A stretch of 64,000 nucleotides of DNA from Deltaproteobacteria bacterium (lineage in GTDB: Bacteria; Desulfobacterota; Syntrophia; Syntrophales; JACQWR01). The notes beneath the pieces are model-generated. The model did no database searches. It worked only from the letters and a program-made list of their open reading frames with translations, and was not told the origin of the DNA. Positions 1 through 7,350 of the stretch are shown here, piece after piece. Both the position numbers and the translations under genes were made by a program. The first letter of the stretch is position 1, and every line of letters starts with the position of its first letter. The stretch covers positions 1 to 64,000 of the forward strand of contig JACQWR010000015.1 of the NCBI GenBank assembly GCA_016209105.1, written 5' to 3'.

Positions 1-31
1 ACTCTGCAATGAAGCGTACTCTCTGGTCCAT
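1..31 (-). CDS. IS481-like transposase, N-terminal fragment (runs off the window)
   Basis: Reading leftwards from the ATG at 31-29, the sequence encodes MDQRVRFIAE before leaving the window. This resembles the usual N-terminus of IS481-family (DDE, integrase-core) transposases. A good ribosome binding site (AAAGGAG) lies 8 nt upstream of the start. The rest of the gene lies outside the window, so the family call rests on ten residues plus the element-end repeats beside it. Confidence 0.55.
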   Translation of the reverse strand, partial: MDQRVRFIAE

Positions 32-130
32 CACGGTAACTCCTTTCCATCCCATAGGCCACCTCCTTGGCCTTGGAATGATATAAAAGTGTTACCTATG
101 TACCCAGAACAATCTGTTACCTATGTCCCC
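1..130. mobile_element. End of an IS481-like insertion sequence
   Basis: Two direct copies of TGTTACCTATGT(A/C)CCC lie at about 94-110 and 115-130, just upstream of the transposase start. Such repeated terminal motifs are typical of transposase-binding IS ends. The element appears to have landed next to, or inside, the integron cassette whose gene ends at 137. The exact boundary near 127-130 is inferred, because the other end is not in the window. Confidence 0.5.
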
Positions 131-136
131 GTTCGG

Positions 137-553
137 TCATTTTGTTATGAGCCAAGAAATTAACCATATTATATCTTCTCTTGCAGCTATCACGGCAATA
201 ATTATAGCGGTTATAGCAATTATACGGTCTGTGCGTCTGGACCGTTTTGTAAAAGAAAAGGCTTCCGAGGCAATGCGGTTGGCATCACGAGCAGACGAGT
301 TGGCCTCACGAGCAAATATGTTGGCTTCGGCAGCAAGGCGATTGGCTTCTGCGTCTGATGATGTCTTGCGCTCAGAATCTACAAGAGAAATTCTATCTTT
401 TGGAGATAAGCCGTTGATGTGTTCTGCCCATTTGCCGCAGTCTGGCGAATTATCTTTGCGCCAATCATTATCCCGAGCGCAACGTATTTCTACGACGCCT
501 TTACCGGCGCGGGAGTCAATTTGAAAGTTGCATGTTCCGCATACTTGTTTCAT
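137..553 (-). CDS. Integron cassette protein: Cys motif, Ala-rich coiled coil, C-terminal membrane segment
   Basis: 138 aa with no family recognised. The N-terminus has cysteines at 5, 8, 26 and 39 (CxxC then two more), which could bind zinc. A strongly heptad-like Ala/Glu/Arg/Asn-rich stretch follows (about 60-95, repeating 'EANxxAxEAN'), then a basic patch and a hydrophobic helix (about 110-125). The start codon is 9 nt inside the cassette from the attC core GTTAGGA (568-562), the usual layout for cassette genes; no Shine-Dalgarno is visible. The stop lies about 10 bp from the IS end, so the native C-terminus may have been changed by the insertion. Confidence 0.6.
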   Translation of the reverse strand: MKQVCGTCNFQIDSRAGKGVVEIRCARDNDWRKDNSPDCGKWAEHINGLSPKDRISLVDSERKTSSDAEANRLAAEANIFAREANSSARDANRIASEAFSFTKRSRRTDRIIAITAIIIAVIAAREDIIWLISWLITK

Positions 554-561
554 TTATTTGT

Positions 562-747
562 TCCTAACGGCGAGTTGAGCGGTTCGACGGCAGGCTGCCG
601 AGCTTGCTCGGCTAGGCTGCTGGCGAATGCGCTCGAACGATTTGTTCGGCCGCGCGAATCAGCGCGCGGTCGGACTAATCGGGCGAGTGCGTACGCGCAA
701 CTCGCCGGCCGGTTTTATGGCCGATCCGGTGCATGGCATGGTTGGGC
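562..747 (-). other. attC recombination site of cassette 1
   Basis: Read on the minus strand, the site starts with GCCCAAC (747-741, fits the R'' consensus RYYYAAC) and ends with GTTAGGA (568-562, close to the R' consensus GTTRRRY). In between is a long imperfect palindrome whose outer arms are GGCGAGTTG and CAACTCGCC. It begins 1 nt after the stop codon of the Abi-like cassette gene, as expected for an attC. Bases 566-707 are identical to 1555-1696. Confidence 0.7.
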
Positions 748-748
748 A

Positions 749-1540
749 TCATAGTTTCGAATCCAGGTAGTGAAACAAGGTCCGAATAATATTAACCACC
801 AGAAGAGCCTCATCTTCATCCACCACTTCTTCGTTTGGGTGCGCCCTGCTGAGTTGGTTCCGGATCGGATTTAGGGAGTCGATTATGGCTGCCAGTGAAT
901 TACAGATTCTCTTAATCTCCTCATGCTTTGCGATTTCGCCCTTGAGCCGTGGATTACCCTCCCTGAGCTTTTTAAACAACGCTGTTATCGAATCCGACGG
1001 GTTGTAAGAAATACTGTGCGATAAGCACTGCTCCTGTAGATACCCGTGAAAGGCGGTATGAAGCCTATCTACTGCGCTGGAAGCTGGGCGTGATTTTAGT
1101 AGTTCTTCTGCATCAGCCAAGGCTTCACGAACTTTGTCTGCGGTGGTTCGTAATATGGGACTTTCGACCAGGCTTGTTGACTGCTCGTTTCTGTCCAAAT
1201 CCATTACGATGAATCTTACGTAATAGGGGCCTACCTCGCTAATGACTTTTGCTATCTCTTTGTATACGAAGGACTTTTCCGGGATGGATTCCTCCTCGGC
1301 TATTCGCACGTAGTTCTCTACTTTGAACGTCGCTAGAAGATAGTGGAATTCATCTCCGAAGAAATTCGTCCCTTCGTTCAGCACAAACGGATACTTTTCG
1401 AGCGTTTCGGCAGCTGCAAGCTTGCCCTCGGCCCTGAGCATTCGTGCAGCAAGGGACTTGAATTTTTCCCAATCTGAATCTTCAACGTGGGATACATATG
1501 TAATTTCACCCGATCCGGTGCCCTGGTATAGCCTTATCAT
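749..1540 (-). CDS. Cassette-borne Abi_C-like abortive-infection family protein
   Basis: 263 aa, soluble. The N-terminal half (1-130) is not recognised. The C-terminal half (about 135-262) resembles the abortive infection C-terminal domain: helices ending in a PIRNQLSRAH core, then an acidic stretch and 'EALLVVNIIRTLFHYL', comparable to the RN-x-x-(S/G)-x-AH...HA-x-x-VN-x-A-x-T-x-x-x-FL pattern of Abi_C. Members are often found in phage-defence loci, though the activity of this type is unknown. The gene fills one integron cassette: its ATG follows the core GTTGGGC (1557-1551) by 10 nt and its stop abuts the attC. It is probably expressed from a promoter near attI. Family call moderate, defence role inferred. 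Confidence 0.6.
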   Translation of the reverse strand: MIRLYQGTGSGEITYVSHVEDSDWEKFKSLAARMLRAEGKLAAAETLEKYPFVLNEGTNFFGDEFHYLLATFKVENYVRIAEEESIPEKSFVYKEIAKVISEVGPYYVRFIVMDLDRNEQSTSLVESPILRTTADKVREALADAEELLKSRPASSAVDRLHTAFHGYLQEQCLSHSISYNPSDSITALFKKLREGNPRLKGEIAKHEEIKRICNSLAAIIDSLNPIRNQLSRAHPNEEVVDEDEALLVVNIIRTLFHYLDSKL

Positions 1541-1550
1541 AATTCCTCAT

Positions 1551-1697
1551 GCCCAACGGCGAGTTGAGCGGTTCGACGGCAGGCTGCCGAGCTTGCTCGG
1601 CTAGGCTGCTGGCGAATGCGCTCGAACGATTTGTTCGGCCGCGCGAATCAGCGCGCGGTCGGACTAATCGGGCGAGTGCGTACGCGCAACTCGCCGC
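1551..1697 (-). other. Second attC-type palindromic repeat, next to intI
   Basis: This is an identical 142-bp copy (1555-1696) of the attC core region at 566-707. On the minus strand it ends in a perfect core site GTTGGGC (1557-1551) directly before cassette 1. No RYYYAAC partner is recognisable on the intI side, where AT-rich sequence begins at 1698. It may be the remaining attC of a lost first cassette, or an attI/attC hybrid. The attI site itself should lie between here and 1800 but has no signature I can identify. Confidence 0.55.
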
Positions 1698-1765
1698 CTT
1701 CGATTTATGTGTAAAAATACTACATTTTAACCAAAGAAACAAATAATTCCTGAAGTAAAATCTCC

Positions 1766-1795
1766 TTGACTGCCGTATTTGGTCGGTAATATCAT
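1766..1795 (+). promoter_or_regulatory. Candidate sigma-70 promoter of intI
   Basis: TTGACT (1766-1771), an 18-bp spacer and TATCAT (1790-1795). Transcription would start close to the 21-bp palindrome at 1796-1816, about 30 nt before the intI ATG. Confidence 0.45.
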
Positions 1796-1816
1796 AATAT
1801 ACGGAATCCGTATATT
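1796..1816. promoter_or_regulatory. Perfect palindrome (candidate operator) in the intI promoter
   Basis: AATATACGGA and TCCGTATATT are exact inverted repeats around one central A. The palindrome sits directly downstream of the -10 box and 16 bp before the intI start, where a bound repressor would block transcription. Many intI genes are repressed by LexA. This sequence is not the classical CTG-N10-CAG box, so it is either a lineage-specific LexA site or the site of another regulator. Confidence 0.5.
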
Positions 1817-1832
1817 ATAGGCAGGAACTTAT

Positions 1833-3164
1833 ATGGGCGAAAAACAATTGCCTTCACAAGTCCTTCCCGATTTCCAGCAATATCTGCTTTCACGAAAGCT
1901 CGTGCCGGTAAAAAGTGTAACCTTCTACGCCTATTGGGCCAATCGCTATCTCACATTTTCAAAACGACTTAAAAATGCTGATGCGGCAGAAGCACTCCGG
2001 CTGTTTCTGGAAGATTTGCAGTCCCGGAAAAATATTGCAGACTGGCAAATCCAGCAAGCCGAAGAGGCCGTTCAACTCTACAACGATCATTTCCACGGCG
2101 GGAAAAAGCCGGGGATTGATGACGACAAACCCAGAAGGACACCCGCCCCCTTTGACAGGGATTTGGTCATGGCAAGCATGCAGAAGGCCATCCGTGTGAA
2201 ACACTATTCTCTCAGCACGGAAAGAACTTATATGGATTGGACAAGGCGCTTTTTCGATTACGCCGGCAGTAAGAAAGGGGGGTGTCTGCGAGAAACGCCG
2301 GGTGCCGAAGATATCCGGGAGTTCTTGACGCATTTGGCCGTCCACAAGAAGGTTTCCGCTTCGACACAGAATCAGGCATTTAATGCCCTCCTGTTCCTAT
2401 TTCGGGATGTTCTGAAGATCAAAATCGGCGATTTGAGCAGCACCGTCCGGGCAAAGCGTGGGCCGAAACTTCCTGTCGTACTGTCCGTCGAGGAGGTGCG
2501 GCAGCTATTCTCCCATATGGATGGAAAGCAACTATTGATTGTGCAGATACTGTATGGGGCGGGCCTTCGCCTTATGGAATTGGTCCGCCTGCGAGTTAAG
2601 GATATCGATTTTGGATCAGGGTTGATTTTCGTGCGGGCATCCAAGGGAGACAAAGACCGTTCGACAATACTGCCGGGAGCCGTTCGGGAATCCCTTCAAC
2701 AGCACTTGACGGGAGTGAAGGCATTACACAATCAGGACCTTACAAAGGGATTTGGGGAGGTTGCTCTGCCCGACGCGCTTGGAAGGAAGTATCCGAACGC
2801 CGCAAAGGACTGGGCCTGGCAGTACGTTTTCCCCTCTTCTAAGCTGTCCGTGGATCCCAGAAGCGGAATCGTCAGGCGTCACCACATGGATGAAACGTCC
2901 ATCCAGAAGGCTGTGGGAACGGCTCATCGGAAGGCGGGCATTGCGAAGCAGGTGTCCGTTCACACCTTGCGTCACTGTTTCGCCACACATCTCCTTATGA
3001 ACGGCGTCAACATCAGGGAAATTCAGATCCTACTGGGACATCAGAACGTCGAAACAACCATGATCTACACCCATGTCATGCGGGATATGACGACAGCGCC
3101 GAAAAGCCCGCTGGATATCCTCCTGGAAGGATCACCAAAATCTGCCGAGTCCGGCGACGCCTAA
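1833..3164 (+). CDS. intI: Integron integrase (IntI), long form
   Basis: Tyrosine recombinase that inserts and excises gene cassettes at attI and attC. Residues about 105-190 form the SAM-like DNA-binding domain; the catalytic domain follows. Visible catalytic residues are R246 (GAGLRLMEL), K271/K274 region, H377 and R380 (HTLRH), H403 (LGHQ) and nucleophile Y412. The IntI-specific insert that separates this family from XerC/D is clear at about 312-355 (LPDALGRKYP, then WAWQYVFP, DPRSG and RRHH). At 443 aa it is about 110 residues longer than class 1-3 IntI: the extra N-terminus (1-105) looks like a second SAM-like domain joined by a charged linker. It is divergent from the cassette genes, the standard integron layout. 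No frameshift is seen, so it should be active. Confidence 0.93.
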   Translation: MGEKQLPSQVLPDFQQYLLSRKLVPVKSVTFYAYWANRYLTFSKRLKNADAAEALRLFLEDLQSRKNIADWQIQQAEEAVQLYNDHFHGGKKPGIDDDKPRRTPAPFDRDLVMASMQKAIRVKHYSLSTERTYMDWTRRFFDYAGSKKGGCLRETPGAEDIREFLTHLAVHKKVSASTQNQAFNALLFLFRDVLKIKIGDLSSTVRAKRGPKLPVVLSVEEVRQLFSHMDGKQLLIVQILYGAGLRLMELVRLRVKDIDFGSGLIFVRASKGDKDRSTILPGAVRESLQQHLTGVKALHNQDLTKGFGEVALPDALGRKYPNAAKDWAWQYVFPSSKLSVDPRSGIVRRHHMDETSIQKAVGTAHRKAGIAKQVSVHTLRHCFATHLLMNGVNIREIQILLGHQNVETTMIYTHVMRDMTTAPKSPLDILLEGSPKSAESGDA

Positions 3165-3339
3165 GTCTTATGGGGTAATTTGGCCTGCCCCCGCCTGCGC
3201 GGGGTGAACGAAGCGGATTCTTCCTTGACAGAAAAGACCATGTTTATTAAGGTCATGCACGCGATTATGCAGGTGAGTGGAGATTTGATCCGGCACCGCG
3301 CGTATTCCCCGGAAGGCGGTTGGTAAAAAGGAGTTGGCG

Positions 3340-4371
3340 ATGGTGGATATAATTTTTCGCAGGACAAGCGGTTTTCCCGATACGAACTGCTTGCCGTCGC
3401 TCGGGGAGCTGCTTTCTGAATTAAAGGCGCCGTTTGGCCGGGGCGACCGGGTGGGCATCAAGCTCCACTGGGGGGAAGAGGGGAATCACGGTTTCCTTGC
3501 GCCCGATTATGCGCGGGAGATCGCACAGTGGGTCATGGATTTGGGCGCCAGGCCTTTCGTTTTTGATACGACGGTTCTTTACTCCGGGGGACGCCGCACC
3601 GCGGAAGGCTCCCTGAAGACAGCTGCGGAACACGGCTATACGGAGGCATTTCTCGGCTGTCCGGTCGTGATTGCCGACGGTCCCGACGGGCGCGACGTTA
3701 TAGATATCGAGGCGGGATTCAGACATTTCGACAATGTTCAGGTGGCGTCCGTCGTGGACAATGCCGGCGGGTTCGTGATCTTTTCCCACTTCAAGGGGCA
3801 TCTTGCCTCGGGCTTTGGGGGGGCCGTGAAAAATATCTCCATGGGGTTTGCGTCGCGCGCCCAGAAACAGCGGATGCATGCCGACGTTCATCCCACCCTG
3901 ATCCGGGATAAGTGCACCCGGTGCGGCAGCTGTATTGATGTCTGTCCCGTGTCCGCTGCCCGCTTCGCATCCGACGACTATCCGGTCTATGATGGGGAGA
4001 TATGCATCGGATGCGCGCAATGCATTGCCGTCTGCCCGGAGGTGGCCCTCGAAATCCAGTGGGGGAGCGATAATCTGGTTTTTCAGGAAAAGCTGGTCGA
4101 GACGGCGGCGGCCGTATGGCGACGAATAAAAGACCGGGCCGTCATCGTCAATGCCCTGATCAATATCACCGAAGAATGTGACTGCCTGCCGGGTGATCAT
4201 GCGGTGATTGCCCCGGACTGGGGCTTTATCGGCGGCTATCATCCGGTGACCGTTGATGCGGAATCGCTTGCGGCGGTAGGCGCCGAGCCGATTGATAACG
4301 CGCATCCCGATATTCCCTGGCGGAGGCAGTTGGAATATGCCCGGGAACTAAATTTCACAGCCGATTGTTGA
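3340..4371 (+). CDS. DUF362 protein with two 4Fe-4S clusters
   Basis: 343 aa. The N-terminal two thirds are DUF362 (KLHWGEEGN near residue 48, SHFKGH near 152). A bacterial ferredoxin-like segment follows with two CxxCxxCxxxCP motifs: CTRCGSCIDVCP (about 190) and CIGCAQCIAVCP (about 223). No signal peptide, so cytoplasmic. The ATG at 3340 is preferred to the upstream TTG because AAAAAGGAG lies 6-7 nt before it. DUF362/ferredoxin proteins are common in anaerobes and their reaction is not settled; electron transfer to an unknown partner is likely. pepA follows 52 bp downstream. Confidence 0.85.
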   Translation: MVDIIFRRTSGFPDTNCLPSLGELLSELKAPFGRGDRVGIKLHWGEEGNHGFLAPDYAREIAQWVMDLGARPFVFDTTVLYSGGRRTAEGSLKTAAEHGYTEAFLGCPVVIADGPDGRDVIDIEAGFRHFDNVQVASVVDNAGGFVIFSHFKGHLASGFGGAVKNISMGFASRAQKQRMHADVHPTLIRDKCTRCGSCIDVCPVSAARFASDDYPVYDGEICIGCAQCIAVCPEVALEIQWGSDNLVFQEKLVETAAAVWRRIKDRAVIVNALINITEECDCLPGDHAVIAPDWGFIGGYHPVTVDAESLAAVGAEPIDNAHPDIPWRRQLEYARELNFTADC

Positions 4372-4423
4372 CGCTAATTTATCCCCGGCGTATTGAGCGG
4401 GGAACGGGAGGAATACTACATCT

Positions 4424-5941
4424 ATGAAGATTCTGGTGAAGAAGGGGAAATTTGCCGATTTTAAGACGGAAGCCTTGGTCCTGCCCCATTTCGAGGGTGA
4501 AACGAAACTGCATGGCATTGCCGGAGAACTCGATCGGTTATGCGGAGGGGGGATTAGGGAGATGGTGAAGAGCGGCGATTTTGAGGGCCGGCTTTACCAG
4601 ACGGCCGTTGTTTATATACCCGGGACCGGCTCCGCTCGAAGAATCATCCTCGTGGGACTGGGGAAGAAGAAGGAGTTCAACCGGGAAAAGCTGCGGGGGG
4701 CGTTTGCCAAGGCGGCCCAGCGGGCGAGGGATCTGAAGGTAAAGGCAATTGCGGTATCGGTGGAGGCCGGCGAAGCGGGCGCAGCGTTGGATGTGGCGGA
4801 GGGCGTTGTCACGGAAGCGATTGTGGAAGGGGTGACGCTCGGCGTTTACCAGTTCACCCCCTTTAAAACGCTGGAGCGGGAGAATATCCGTGAGCTGAGA
4901 GAACTGACGATCGTCGCTGACCGGGAACCGGCGCTGAAGGCGATACGGACGGCGGCAAGGAATGCCGAGATCATCGCCCGTGCGGTTTATTTTGCGCGGG
5001 ATATCGTTTCCACGCCGGCGAACGAACTTACGCCTACCATGCTGGCCCGCAAGGCCGGCGAGGTTTTCCGGAAGAGGAACGTCCGCCTGAAGGTTCTCGA
5101 CGTCAAACAGATGCAGGCCCTGGGCATGAACGCCCTGCTTGGTGTGGCGCGGGGCAGTGATGAACCGGCCCGGTTCATCATCATGGAATACCAGGGCGCT
5201 GGAAAAGCGGATAAGCCGGTCGTCCTGGTAGGCAAAGGCCTTACCTTCGACAGCGGCGGCATCTGCATTAAGCCGCCTGACAAAATGGATCAGATGAAAT
5301 CCGACATGTCGGGCGGCGCCGCGGTGATCGGCGCGATGATGGCGGTATCGGATCTCGGCCTGCCGGTGAATGTGGTGGGATTGGTTCCGGCCACGGAGAA
5401 TCTGCCGGGGGGAAGGGCATACAAGCCCGGCGACATATTCAAGTCCCTTTCCGGCCGGACGATAGAGGTGCTGAACACGGATGCCGAAGGACGCATAATT
5501 CTTGCGGACGCGCTGGCGTACGCCGGCCGCTACAAACCGGCCGCCATCGTAGACGTTGCGACGCTCACGGGGGCCTGCGTCGTCGCGCTGGGAGAGCACG
5601 TGATCGGGATGATGGGCACGGACGAGAAGCTCATAAACCTGGTGCGGACGGCCGCCGACACGACCGGGGAGCGGGCATGGGAACTGCCGCTCTGGGAAGA
5701 GTACCATGAACTGGTCAAGAGCGACGTGGCGGACTTTAAAAATGCCGCGGGCCGGGGCGGCGGCGCCATCACCGCGGCAGCGTTTTTGAGCAAGTTTGCG
5801 GGCGATTACCCCTGGGTGCATCTGGATATCGCCGGGCCGGCTTGGCTGGAAAAGGACCTTCCCTATATCCCCAAGGGCGCCTCCGGCGTGGGCGTCCGTC
5901 TACTGGTGCAGTTTCTGAGGGACTGGAAGATGACTCCGTAA
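4424..5941 (+). CDS. pepA: Leucyl aminopeptidase (M17)
   Basis: 505 aa, the normal length for cytosolic hexameric PepA, which removes N-terminal residues from peptides using two metal ions. The C-terminal catalytic domain shows VGKGLTFDSGG (with the metal-binding Lys and Asp), MKSDMSGGAAV and the signature NTDAEGR near residue 345. The N-terminal macro-like domain (1-165) is complete. GGGAGG lies 9 nt before the ATG. The downstream gap holds a dispersed palindromic repeat and then dppD, so peptide uptake and hydrolysis genes are neighbours, although they are probably not one transcript. Confidence 0.95.
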   Translation: MKILVKKGKFADFKTEALVLPHFEGETKLHGIAGELDRLCGGGIREMVKSGDFEGRLYQTAVVYIPGTGSARRIILVGLGKKKEFNREKLRGAFAKAAQRARDLKVKAIAVSVEAGEAGAALDVAEGVVTEAIVEGVTLGVYQFTPFKTLERENIRELRELTIVADREPALKAIRTAARNAEIIARAVYFARDIVSTPANELTPTMLARKAGEVFRKRNVRLKVLDVKQMQALGMNALLGVARGSDEPARFIIMEYQGAGKADKPVVLVGKGLTFDSGGICIKPPDKMDQMKSDMSGGAAVIGAMMAVSDLGLPVNVVGLVPATENLPGGRAYKPGDIFKSLSGRTIEVLNTDAEGRIILADALAYAGRYKPAAIVDVATLTGACVVALGEHVIGMMGTDEKLINLVRTAADTTGERAWELPLWEEYHELVKSDVADFKNAAGRGGGAITAAAFLSKFAGDYPWVHLDIAGPAWLEKDLPYIPKGASGVGVRLLVQFLRDWKMTP

Positions 5942-6055
5942 AAAGGCCAGATGCTGTGTTGCGCTTCATCCTTCGTCACTGCGGCGTACGCTAAATGTAC
6001 GCCTCATTCCTCAGGCTTCGCGCGCCTTGCCTCCGGCTTTTTTTACGAAGCCGCC
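5940..6055. repeat. Dispersed intergenic repeat R1, copy 1
   Basis: This roughly 115-bp sequence (AAAAGGCCAGATG... to ...TTTTTTACGAAGCCGCC) recurs at 7092-7293. It contains an internal hairpin, GGCGTAC and GTACGCC, and its ends (CTTCG and CGAAG in copy 2) are roughly inverted. It overlaps the pepA stop and may act as its transcription end. REP/MITE-like, with no coding capacity. Confidence 0.7.
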
Positions 6056-6117
6056 GGATTTAGCCGGCGATGGGAAAGTTCTAATTCTTATGGGCTGGTC
6101 ACTGGAGAGATGACGTG

Positions 6118-7089
6118 ATGCCGATCTTGGAAGTTAAAAATCTCCGCACCCATTTTTATACGAAGAGGGGCGCTGTCAAGGCCGTTGACGGTATTGATGT
6201 TTCCCTGAACCAGGGGGATACGCTGGGGATTGTGGGCGAGTCGGGCTGTGGCAAGACCGTATTGGCCCTCTCGATCATGCGGCTGATTGCCTCTCCCCCG
6301 GGCCGGATTGTTTCCGGCGAAATCCTCTTTAACGGCGTTGACCTGCTTCGTCTGTCCGGGGAAGAGATGCGCGCACGCCGGGGCAGGGACATCTCCATGA
6401 TCTTTCAGGAGCCCATGACGTCGCTCAATCCCGTCCTCAGGGTTGGGGATCAGATCGCCGAGACGATCAGCCTGCATCAACATCTTCCCAGGAAGGACGC
6501 CCTCGACCGTGCCGTGGCCATGCTCAAACTCGCGGGTCTTCCCTCTTTTGAACGGCGTATTCGGGATTATCCCCACCAGATGAGCGGCGGAATGCGCCAG
6601 CGGGTCATGATCGCCATGGCGCTTTCCTGCAACCCCCGTCTCATGCTGGCCGATGAACCGACCACCGCGCTCGATGTGACTATCCAGGCCCAGATCATGG
6701 AACTGATAAGCGCCCTCAAGGAGGAGACGGGCACGTCGGTTATCATCATTACCCATGATCTGGGGGTAATCGCCGAGGCCGCCCAGTTTGTTGCCGTCAT
6801 GTATGCGGGCAGGATCGTGGAATATGCGCCTGCCGCCGTCCTTTTTGCCATGCCGCTGCACCCGTATACGAGGGGACTGATGAATTCCATCCCCAGGATT
6901 GACAGGGATTACGGTCGTGATGATTACCTCGAGGCGATACCGGGTGCGGTGCCTGCCCTAAACGATCTTCCTGCCGGGTGCCCGTTCCATGACCGGTGTC
7001 CCTGGGTTATGGAAACCTGCCGGGTCAACGAGCCGGTGCTGACGGAAGAATCGCACGGTCATCAGGTGAGATGCTGGAAATACCATTGA
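6118..7089 (+). CDS. dppD: Dipeptide/oligopeptide ABC transporter ATPase (DppD type)
   Basis: 323 aa ATPase of the peptide/nickel ABC importer family. Walker A GESGCGKT is near residue 40, the Q-loop [10 protein letters not shown] near 100, signature MSGGMRQR near 157, Walker B MLADEPTT near 179 and the switch His in ITHDLG. The C-terminal extension has the GCPFHDRCP cysteine motif, which in this subfamily can bind an Fe-S cluster. The start could also be GTG at 6115. It pairs with dppF 260 bp downstream, but no permease or binding-protein gene is nearby. Confidence 0.92.
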   Translation: MPILEVKNLRTHFYTKRGAVKAVDGIDVSLNQGDTLGIVGESGCGKTVLALSIMRLIASPPGRIVSGEILFNGVDLLRLSGEEMRARRGRDISMIFQEPMTSLNPVLRVGDQIAETISLHQHLPRKDALDRAVAMLKLAGLPSFERRIRDYPHQMSGGMRQRVMIAMALSCNPRLMLADEPTTALDVTIQAQIMELISALKEETGTSVIIITHDLGVIAEAAQFVAVMYAGRIVEYAPAAVLFAMPLHPYTRGLMNSIPRIDRDYGRDDYLEAIPGAVPALNDLPAGCPFHDRCPWVMETCRVNEPVLTEESHGHQVRCWKYH

Positions 7090-7091
7090 CG

Positions 7092-7293
7092 ACTTCGGAA
7101 AAAGGCCAGATGCGGTGTTGCGCTTCATCATGAGTGAAGTTCCCCCTCAAGGTGGAACTTCCCGGTATGGAGTGGTTGTTTTCATCGCGCCCCTTGCAGG
7201 GCGCGCCTCCGGTCAATGCGGCGTGCGTCACGGTACGCCTCATCACTCATGCCTCGCGCGCCTTGCCTCTGGCGCTTTTTGCGAAGCCGTCCC
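7092..7293. repeat. Dispersed repeat R1, copy 2, split by another repeat
   Basis: Same element as 5940-6055: AAAAAGGCCAGATG at its left, GCGCGCCTTGCCTC and TTTTTGCGAAGCCGTC at its right. Its middle is interrupted by about 80 bp of an unrelated repeat (7134-7215). It lies between dppD and dppF. Confidence 0.7.
7134..7215 (-). repeat. Dispersed palindromic repeat R2, divergent copy nested in R1
   Basis: Read on the minus strand it starts TGACCGGAGGCGCGCCCTGCA and ends in GGGGGAACTTCAC. This matches the scheme GACCGG-(A/G)GG-C/TG...CCCTGCAAG...GGGGA(A/G)CTT(T/C)AC seen at 12430-12480, 15711-15752 and 23545-23595. It is longer than the others, with about 35 extra bases in the middle. Confidence 0.5.
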
Positions 7294-7350
7294 GGGAATA
7301 ATAGTTCATAACTTTTACAACGTTGTCAACATTGCTTATCGTGAGGATGA

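Noticed and set aside
123-524. 133-aa plus-strand frame opposite the first cassette gene
   Set aside because: Mirror of the repetitive coiled-coil gene; the minus-strand frame fits the integron orientation and attC spacing.
3225-3253. TTGACA upstream of the DUF362 gene as a promoter
   Set aside because: No acceptable -10 hexamer at 16-18 bp spacing.
4538-5821. 427-aa open frame antisense to pepA
   Set aside because: Shadow of a GC-rich gene; no family features, while the sense strand encodes a complete aminopeptidase.
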